DNA of 30,485 nucleotides from an uncultured Clostridia bacterium (GTDB lineage: Bacteria > Bacillota > Clostridia > TANB77 > CAG-508), in contig CAKPKG010000014.1 of assembly GCA_934167165.1 (NCBI GenBank), positions 1 through 30,485 of the forward strand. The letters run 5' to 3'. Of the stretch, positions 17,334 to 23,244 are shown one piece after another; position 1 is the first letter of the stretch, and each line of letters starts with the position of its first letter. A model generated the notes under the pieces. It did not search any database, was not told the origin of the DNA, and saw only the letters and a list, made by a program, of their open reading frames with translations. The translations under genes and the position numbers were made by a program.

Positions 17334-18040
17334 TTATAATTCTTTTGCTAATTGATTATTTAATTTCCCAATAGCCTTTTTTTCTATTCTCGATACATAG
17401 CTTCTAGATATTCCGAAGCATTTTGGCTATTTGATTTTGAGTTTTTGGTTTCTCACCTCCGAAGTCCGAATCTAAGTTCTATAATTGTTTGTTCCCTGCC
17501 TTTTAATATATCTTTCATTCTAGTATATAATTTTTTAGTTTTAATTTTTAAATCGATTTCATCTTCTATGTTTTTTTCATCATTTTCTAATATATCTATT
17601 AATGCAATTTCATTATCATCTTTATCCTTTCCAATTGGTTCATTTAAGTATACTTCTGCTCCAAGTTTTTTTGTGCTTCTTAAATGCATTAGTACTTCAT
17701 TTTCTATACATCTTGATGCATATGTTGCCAACCTTACTCCTTTATTTGTATTAAATGTATTTATTCCTTTTATTAAGCCTATTGTACCTATTGAAATAAG
17801 ATCTTCATTATCTACATTTGGTATGTTATATTTTTTGCAAATATGTGCTACTAATCTTAAATTTCTTTCTATTAATACATTTCTTGCCTCTTCATCTCCT
17901 TCCATATACTTTTGCAAATATATGGCTTCTTCCTCTGCAGAAAGTGGTTCTGGAAATAGCGCGTTATTTGATATATATCCAAAAGCAAAAATCGCTGTTT
18001 TTAAAAACACTATAAGCCCAGTAATACTGAGTAATGGCAT
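17334..18040 (-). CDS. sigK: RNA polymerase sporulation sigma factor SigK, two +1 frameshifts at CGG
   Basis: 234 aa when read through two +1 shifts, matching sigma-K. The late mother-cell sigma factor. The hydrophobic pro-region (MPLLSITGLIVFLKTAIFAF) is followed by GYISNN..FPEPLS and region 2 (GDEEARNVLIERNLRLVAHI, about residues 49-68), typical of SigK. The zero frame ends at ...RFGL-RR-stop within region 4. Skipping C at 17461 gives RFGLGGEKPKTQNQIAKML, and skipping C again at 17415 gives GISRSYVSRIEKKA, the region 4.2 helix-turn-helix, ending at 17334. Without both shifts the -35 recognition domain is lost. Uninterrupted by a skin element. GGAGGTG ribosome binding site upstream; a CATATACT box around 18077 might be a sigma-E-type -10, unproven. 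Confidence 0.92.
17412..17415 (-). other. CGG +1 frameshift site 2 of sigK
   Basis: Coding strand reads ATG CTT C GGA ATA TCT. Skipping C gives MLGISRSYVSRIEKKA, the helix-turn-helix of sigma region 4.2. Confidence 0.9.
17458..17461 (-). other. CGG +1 frameshift site 1 of sigK
   Basis: Coding strand reads GGA CTT C GGA GGT GAG. The zero frame gives Arg-Arg-stop; skipping C gives RFGLGGEKP, the conserved start of region 4. Confidence 0.9.
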
Positions 18041-18125
18041 AAATGCACCTCCAATTTTTCTATACCAAAGTATATGTTGTAGAAAAATAAAAGTGCATGA
18101 CCCCTAATAAAAATATTTTTTAATA

Positions 18126-18154
18126 TTGACTTTATATCATAATTTGTATATAAT
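18126..18154 (+). promoter_or_regulatory. Sigma-A promoter of the toxin-antitoxin operon
   Basis: TTGACT (18126-18131), 17-nt spacer, TATAAT (18149-18154), plus strand. The TGTATA..TGTACA bases over and after the -10 form a loose inverted repeat that could be the autoregulatory operator. Confidence 0.75.
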
Positions 18155-18184
18155 TTGTACATGATATTTTAAGGAGGGATTGTA

Positions 18185-18538
18185 ATGGCACAAATACGAC
18201 CTTGCGCTGATTTAAGAAATAATTATAATGAGATTTCTAGAATTTGTCACGAAACTAATGAACCGGTTTATATTACTAAAAATGGTTTTAGCGATTTAGT
18301 TATTTTAAGCAATACGAGCTATGAAGCTCTGTCTCAAAAAGCCTCAAAAGCTGAAGAAGAACGAATTGACGAACTTGTTGCTAAACATTTTAACGAACAT
18401 TATGCTGACTTTGAAGAATTTAAGAAAGATTTTTTTTCTAAAATTAATCAGGCTCTTAAAGATGTAGATAAAGGTCATTATAAAACACTAGAAAAATTCT
18501 GTGCAGAATTGGAGGAAAAATATGACTTTTTACAATAA
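18185..18538 (+). CDS. Type II antitoxin, Phd/YefM family
   Basis: 117 aa. The N-terminal half (RPCADLRNNYNEISRI, then PVYITKNG and LVILSNTSYEAL, residues about 5-50) is the Phd/YefM DNA-binding fold; the charged C-terminal half would wrap the toxin. It should neutralise the adjacent RelE-type toxin and repress the operon. AAGGAGGG ribosome binding site 6-9 nt upstream of the ATG. It overlaps the toxin gene by 17 nt, the usual layout. Arg codons include CGA (IR, ERID) but no CGG, so its translation needs no frameshift, unlike that of its partner. Confidence 0.9.
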   Translation: MAQIRPCADLRNNYNEISRICHETNEPVYITKNGFSDLVILSNTSYEALSQKASKAEEERIDELVAKHFNEHYADFEEFKKDFFSKINQALKDVDKGHYKTLEKFCAELEEKYDFLQ

Positions 18539-18837
18539 ATATATAATTATTTATACTTCTCTTTTTCAAAGTGAACTAGAAAGAATGCTCAAATATATAG
18601 CTTTTAATTTAGATTCTCCTAATGTTGCTAAGTCCTTTTATAAAGAGATAACAAACAAATTATATTCTCTGCAATATTTTCCTGAAAGGTATATGAAAAT
18701 TAATTATAAAAATAAACTTTTAAGAAAATTGCTTGTTCATAAATATGTTATTATTTATGAAATTAATAAAAATACTCGGTCAAGTTTTTATTCTACATAT
18801 ATTTCATGGTTCTCAAAATTATTTAAATTTATTATGA
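18522..18837 (+). CDS. Type II toxin, RelE/ParE family, +1 frameshift at CGG
   Basis: 104 aa when read through one +1 shift. Start at the ATG at 18522 (GGAGG 6 nt upstream), overlapping the antitoxin. The N-terminal part (FQSELERMLKYIAFNL..., residues about 15-30) and LLVHKYVIIYEIN (about 69-81) match the RelE/ParE mRNA-interferase or gyrase-inhibitor fold. The zero frame passes CGG (18777-18779) and yields an unrelated tail (RSSFYSTY...). Skipping C gives TGQVFILHIFHGSQNYLNLL and a TGA at 18837; ILxIFHG..NYLNLL is the expected last strand and C-terminus that carry functional residues. So active toxin would need the shift; antitoxin would not. Confidence 0.88.
18777..18780 (+). other. CGG +1 frameshift site (RelE-type toxin)
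   Basis: Coding strand reads AAT ACT C GGT CAA GTT. Skipping C enters the frame encoding the family-typical C-terminal strand ILHIFHGSQNYL. Confidence 0.87.
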
Positions 18838-18952
18838 ATTTCTATGAATATTAAATTTCTTAATTTATTTCAATAGTAAAACTTTTATTTTTAATACTTG
18901 TATAATTTTCAATTCTATAAAATATATTTATATTAATAGAAAAGGAGGTTTT

Positions 18953-19411
18953 ATGAGTAAAATTACAATTTATATTAAATCTATTCTTATTCCTTTAATA
19001 ATTGGCGGATTTATTGGGCTTATTACGTCTAATTATATTGATTATAGTTCACTAGTTCAGCCTAGTTGGGCACCACCTAGTTTTCTTTTTCCAATTGTAT
19101 GGTCTATTCTTTATATTTTAATGGGAATATCTTATGGGATACTAAAATCGAATTCATTATTAGATACTAAATCTATTAATATTTATTATTTACAATTATT
19201 TGTAAATGCTTTATGGTCAATATTCTTTTTTGTTTTTAAATGGAGATTGTTTGCTTTTGTTTGGATTTTATTGCTTATAATTTTGGTATGCTTAATGATA
19301 AAAGAGTTCTACTCTAAAAATAAAGTAGCTGGATTACTCCAACTACCCTACTTGCTATGGATTATTTTCGCTTCATTTTTAAATTTAACTGTTTATTTGC
19401 TAAATAAGTAA
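18953..19411 (+). CDS. TspO/MBR family membrane protein
   Basis: 152 aa with five predicted membrane segments. The family binds porphyrins and cholesterol-like ligands; its bacterial role is often linked to tetrapyrrole or stress handling. Visible signatures: QPSWAPPSFLFPIVWSILYI (residues about 36-55), LFVNALWSIFFFVFKW (about 84-99) with the conserved Trp-rich pattern. AAGGAGG ribosome binding site 5 nt before the ATG. It stands alone after the toxin-antitoxin pair and shares a terminator region with the convergent gene at 19425. One GGC GGA creates an out-of-frame CGG; none in frame. Confidence 0.93.
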   Translation: MSKITIYIKSILIPLIIGGFIGLITSNYIDYSSLVQPSWAPPSFLFPIVWSILYILMGISYGILKSNSLLDTKSINIYYLQLFVNALWSIFFFVFKWRLFAFVWILLLIILVCLMIKEFYSKNKVAGLLQLPYLLWIIFASFLNLTVYLLNK

Positions 19412-19442
19412 AGAAAGCACTTTTTCAAGTGCCTTCTTTACT
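19408..19442. terminator. Bidirectional terminator between tspO and the 86-aa gene
   Basis: Inverted repeat GTAAAGAA.GCACTT / AAGTGC.TTCTTTAC with short mismatches, between convergent genes; it includes the last codons of the gene at 19425. Confidence 0.7.
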
Positions 19443-19685
19443 TCTCAATTTTTCTACGATTTTGAGAAATTCCTTTTTAGAACGGCATTTGTAAACAATA
19501 TGTGAATAAATGCCCTCTTCTATTAAAGGAATTTTAGTTGTTTCCATCAAATCCCTTACAGGACTTATTAGGTCCAACCTTCTAGTGGTTTGGAGACAGG
19601 TTACAACCAGCTCCTTTCTGAGCGCTCTGAATTCCAATTCAAACCGCTCTCCTTTTGGGGATGTAATCACAACTTTATTTTTCAT
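19425..19685 (-). CDS. Hypothetical protein (86 aa)
   Basis: Not recognised. A small soluble protein, basic, with a predicted beta-rich N-terminus (VVITSPKGERFELEF) and a helical, Lys-rich C-terminus. An AAGGAGG ribosome binding site precedes the ATG, with a possible promoter (TTGTAT, 17 nt, TATAAT) around 19725-19755. Its codon use (CTC, CTG, GCG, CGG) is less AT-biased than that of its neighbours, suggesting acquisition. Codon 14 is an in-frame CGG that must be Arg; a +1 shift would give about 14 unrelated residues and a stop. Confidence 0.6.
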   Translation of the reverse strand: MKNKVVITSPKGERFELEFRALRKELVVTCLQTTRRLDLISPVRDLMETTKIPLIEEGIYSHIVYKCRSKKEFLKIVEKLRSKEGT

Positions 19686-19737
19686 GTTGTGAAGCCTCCT
19701 TTTCCTAAAAGTTTTACAATTTTATTATACAATACTT

Positions 19738-20739
19738 TTACACAATATACAATATTTCGACATTAGGTAAATATTTTTTCATAGTTTTTCTTAAAAATTC
19801 TTCACCTTTTTCTCGTGTTTCTTTTTTGTACATGTATTTTCCTCTTCCTCTACCTATCATAATTTCTGGATTAAATAAATTTATTGCATTTGGAAAAGCT
19901 TCTTTATTTATCATTTTATGAACATAGCTATATGTCATAAATATAAGTTCAAACACTGCATCATTTTTTATTTCTTCGCTTAATTCCTCTGATAGTCTTT
20001 TAATTAATTCTTCATAAAGTTCTTCCCAATTATCTACTAGGATAATTGGAGCAATTAGTATTCCTACTTTGTAGCCTGCTTCTTTTAGCTTGTTTATTGC
20101 TTTTATTCTTTCATTTAATCTTGATGTTCCAAACTCTACTCTATTTATTATTTCTTCTGGATTCATACTCATTCTTACTATAACTTTTTCTTTGTTTTTT
20201 AGGTTTAAAAGTGGATCTACCATATCAAATTTAGTTGGAAATGTAAGATATCCTTTATCTGCATTAAAATTTTCTATTGTCCATTCTAAATTATGAGTTA
20301 TAGTGTTTTCTAAAATAAGGTCACTATTACTTCCTATTTCAAATGTTAATTCTTTTTCGCTTTGATTTGCTACTTTTATTATTTTATCTAACATTTCTTC
20401 TCTATTTACAAATATTCTTAAATATGAGCATTTGTTATAATTGCATACTAAATAGCAATACATGCACATTGCTATACAGCCAGATGATGTATATGGTACT
20501 AAAAAATCTGACACTTTATGGTTTGGAACAAATTTATGAGTCTTTCTAACTCCAATAATTATATTTTGTTTCATATTTGCAAATTCCGAATTTGGATTTT
20601 TTCTTAATTCTTCTATATTATTATGGTTTTCTATTGGAATTAATTTAACACCTTCTTCTCTATATCTATCTAATAATTCTTTACCTAGTTTATAGTTTCC
20701 TGCGTTTGGTTCATAATATACTAATTTAGGTTTAAACAT
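19738..20739 (-). CDS. splB: Spore photoproduct lyase
   Basis: 333 aa, near the usual 340. A radical SAM enzyme that reverses the thymine dimer (spore photoproduct) in germinating spores. The cluster-binding cysteines are in SSGCIAMCMYCYL (about residues 85-97), the characteristic SPL spacing; a further conserved Cys cluster (YLVCNYNKCSYLRI) follows. Downstream VRMSMNPEE and RIKAINKLKEAGYKVG fit the TIM-barrel core. An AAGGGGTG ribosome binding site precedes the ATG. With sigK it supports a spore-forming host. No in-frame CGG. Confidence 0.9.
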   Translation of the reverse strand: MFKPKLVYYEPNAGNYKLGKELLDRYREEGVKLIPIENHNNIEELRKNPNSEFANMKQNIIIGVRKTHKFVPNHKVSDFLVPYTSSGCIAMCMYCYLVCNYNKCSYLRIFVNREEMLDKIIKVANQSEKELTFEIGSNSDLILENTITHNLEWTIENFNADKGYLTFPTKFDMVDPLLNLKNKEKVIVRMSMNPEEIINRVEFGTSRLNERIKAINKLKEAGYKVGILIAPIILVDNWEELYEELIKRLSEELSEEIKNDAVFELIFMTYSYVHKMINKEAFPNAINLFNPEIMIGRGRGKYMYKKETREKGEEFLRKTMKKYLPNVEILYIV

Positions 20740-20837
20740 AAATACACCCCTTGTATTTAGATTAACCTTAAATTAGAATATTATAATAATTTTTTAAAAA
20801 AAGCATAGAATTATATAAATTGGAATTTGTTTAATTG

Positions 20838-20938
20838 AAGTGAGAGGTGGGATGTGGGAAGTGAGATTTATAGGGCCGTGGCTTCGTAGGATTTTCTCTA
20901 TTTTTCACACTTCTCACATCACACTTCCCACTTCCATA
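20838..20938. repeat. Long imperfect inverted repeat
   Basis: GAAGTGAGAGGTGGGATGTG at the left and CACATCACACTTCCCACTTC at the right pair imperfectly over about 30 bp, enclosing about 40 nt (AGGGCCGTGGCTTCGTAGG in the loop). Its G-rich content is unlike the surroundings, so it looks like a small inserted element. It ends at the ribosome binding site of the DUF368 gene. Confidence 0.65.
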
Positions 20939-20948
20939 AGGAGATTTT

Positions 20949-21738
20949 ATGAGAAATTTTATTGCTGGAATTTTTATTGGTGCTGGTGCTATTCTTCCTG
21001 GAATAAGCAGTGGTGTACTTTTATGTGCTTTTCGGGCTTTATGAAAAGCTAGTAAATTCTATTTTAAATTTTTTTAAAGATATAAAAAAGAATTTTACAT
21101 TTCTATTTCCTATTTGTTTAGGAGTTTTTGTTGGTATTTTTATGTTTGGAAATATTCTAAAAGTTCTTTTTACTAAATACTATATGCCAACTTCTTTTGC
21201 TTTTATTGGTTTAATATTAGGTAGTATACCTTTAGTTGTAAAACAAGCTAATGTAAAAAAAGTAACTTTTTTGCATATTCTTTGCATGCTTGTTACTTTT
21301 TCTTTTAGTTTATATTTGGTTGCTCTTGAAGGAAATATTTCAAGTACTCTAAACAACTATAATTCTAATTCTAACTTAATTCTTTCTGGTGCAATTACAT
21401 CTGCAGGGATTGTTATCCCTGGTGTTAGTAAAACTGTACTTTTAATGCTCTTAGGAATTTACGAAGTTTATATTTCTGCAATAGCAAGTTTAAATTTGTC
21501 TATCTTAATTCCTATTGCTATTGGTATTGCTATTGGTGGAATTATATTTTTGGTTTTAATTAATTTTCTATTTAAAATAGCAAAGTCATATACATACTTT
21601 GCTATAATTGGTTTTGTTTTAGGTTCTGTTTTTGTAATTTATCCTGGTTTTAGTTTTAATACACAAGGAATTATTTCAATTATTTTGTTAATATTTTCTT
21701 TTATTGCAGGTATTAAATTATCTAATTTAAATAGATGA
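20949..21738 (+). CDS. DUF368 membrane protein (polyprenyl-phosphate translocase family), +1 frameshift at CGG
   Basis: 262 aa when read through one +1 shift, the usual family size, with about seven or eight membrane segments. The DUF368 family includes PopT-type proteins proposed to flip undecaprenyl phosphate back to the inner leaflet for cell wall synthesis. The N-terminal GAGAILPGISSGVLLCAF (residues 11-28) followed by GLYEK matches the family's first conserved motif, repeated in the second half as GIVIPGVSKTVLLMLLGIYE. The frame breaks at codon 29 (CGG, 21033-21035). Start at 20949 with AAGGAG upstream; a start inside the second frame would lose the first motif. Confidence 0.88.
21033..21036 (+). 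other. CGG +1 frameshift site (DUF368)
   Basis: Coding strand reads GCT TTT C GGG CTT TAT. The zero frame stops after two more residues; skipping C gives AFGLYEK, the conserved repeat motif (compare LLGIYE in the second half). Confidence 0.88.
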
Positions 21739-21749
21739 TTTTTAATATA

Positions 21750-22733
21750 TTATTCAAATTTGTCTACTACCTCTATTCTATTTCCTCTTAAGAATTCTGG
21801 TGTAGGCATTCTTTTTGCATTTTCGCCTTGTATTTCTAGAACTTTTATTATTCCTTCTTTTGCCATTATATATATTGCTTCTTTTTTCTCTATATATAAC
21901 ACTGTTCCTGGATCTATTTCTAAAAATCTATATTCATATTCTTTAAATTCAGGATATTTATTTATAAACTCATCTATTGATAATTTATCTACTTTCCAAA
22001 ACTTAATTTTCTTTTGGTTTAGCACTGCATATGCTCCCATTATTGGGTTTAGGCCTCTTACTAGATTTTTTATTTCTTGTGCTGTTTTATTCTCCCAATC
22101 TATTTTTGCTTGTGATTTTTCAAGCATTGGAGCAAGTGTAAATTCTTCTGGTTGTTTTATTCTTGGAGCAGTTTTATTTTCTATTTTTTCTAATGTTTCT
22201 ACTAAAAGTTCTGCTCCTATTTTTGATAATCTATCCCATAATTCTCCTGATGTTTCGTCTTTATCTATTAAAGTTTTTGTTTGCAAAATAATATCTCCTG
22301 AATCCATTCCTTCATCTAAATACATTGTTGTAACACCAGTTTCTTTGTCTCCATTTAAAATTGCCCATTGTATTGGTGCTGATCCTCTATATTGTGGAAG
22401 TAATGATGGATGAACATTTACACATCCATATTTAGGAATTTCCAATATTTCTTTAGGTATTATTTTTCCATATGCTACAACGCAAATAACATCTGGATTT
22501 ATATTCTTTAATATATCCACTATTTCTTTATTTTCTCTTAACTTCTCTGGTTGATATACTTTTATATTTTTTTCTATTGCATATTCTTTTACTTCGCATG
22601 GAATTAATTTCATTCCTCTTCCTTTAGGCTTATCTGGAACTGTAATTACTGCCGGAATTTCATGTCCTGCGTCATATATTGCTGATAATGAATCTCTTGC
22701 AAAATCTGGGGTTCCCATGAATACTATTTTCAT
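21750..22733 (-). CDS. fmt: Methionyl-tRNA formyltransferase
   Basis: 327 aa, full length. Formylates initiator Met-tRNA. N-terminal formyltransferase domain with VFMGTPDFA (about residues 3-11), the active-site segment VNVHPSLLPQYRGSAPIQWA (about 104-123) and TGVTTMYLDEGMDSGDI (about 133-149); C-terminal RNA-binding domain from about 205. It follows def after 13 nt in the priA-def-fmt operon, an order seen across Firmicutes. No in-frame CGG. Confidence 0.97.
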   Translation of the reverse strand: MKIVFMGTPDFARDSLSAIYDAGHEIPAVITVPDKPKGRGMKLIPCEVKEYAIEKNIKVYQPEKLRENKEIVDILKNINPDVICVVAYGKIIPKEILEIPKYGCVNVHPSLLPQYRGSAPIQWAILNGDKETGVTTMYLDEGMDSGDIILQTKTLIDKDETSGELWDRLSKIGAELLVETLEKIENKTAPRIKQPEEFTLAPMLEKSQAKIDWENKTAQEIKNLVRGLNPIMGAYAVLNQKKIKFWKVDKLSIDEFINKYPEFKEYEYRFLEIDPGTVLYIEKKEAIYIMAKEGIIKVLEIQGENAKRMPTPEFLRGNRIEVVDKFE

Positions 22734-22746
22734 GTTTTTCCTCCTT

Positions 22747-23232
22747 TTAATCTTTTTGTTCTGGTGTTAGTATTTCTAGTGTGCCTGGTATTATTTTATC
22801 TATAAATAATTCTCCATTTAGATGATCTGTTTCGTGTGATATTGCTTGTGCAAATAAGTCTTTTGCTTTTATTTCAAACTTTTCACCTTTTTCGTTTAAA
22901 GCTCTTACTACAACTTCTTTTGGTCTTACTATTTTTGCAAATTTATTTGGGAAGCTCAAGCATCCCTCTTCTACTGTTTGTTCTCCTTTTGTTTTTATAA
23001 TTTCTGGATTTATAAAAACATAAGGTTCTACATTTTCTTCGTATAAATCTATTATAAATATTCTCTTTAAAATTCCAACTTGCACTGCAGCTAGGCCAAC
23101 ACCTTGGTATTTGTGTAAAGTCTCTATCATATCTTTTATTAGTTCATGTGTTTTTTCATCAATTACTTCAACTTCTCTTGATTTTTTTCTTAATATTTCG
23201 TCTCCTTCTTCTCTTATTATTCTTATTGCCAT
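22747..23232 (-). CDS. def: Peptide deformylase
   Basis: 161 aa, full length. Removes the formyl group from nascent proteins. The three metal-enzyme motifs are visible: GVGLAAVQVG (about residues 45-54), EEGCLSFP (about 92-99) with the metal-binding Cys, and ISHETDHLNG (about 130-139) with the two metal His and catalytic Glu. It starts 12 nt after the priA stop and precedes fmt, its functional partner. No in-frame CGG. Confidence 0.97.
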   Translation of the reverse strand: MAIRIIREEGDEILRKKSREVEVIDEKTHELIKDMIETLHKYQGVGLAAVQVGILKRIFIIDLYEENVEPYVFINPEIIKTKGEQTVEEGCLSFPNKFAKIVRPKEVVVRALNEKGEKFEIKAKDLFAQAISHETDHLNGELFIDKIIPGTLEILTPEQKD

Positions 23233-23244
23233 ATAAATTGCCCC

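Noticed and set aside
17445..18107. 220-codon plus-strand frame over sigK
   Set aside because: Shadow of sigK; no ribosome binding site and hydrophobic low-complexity sequence typical of antisense frames here.
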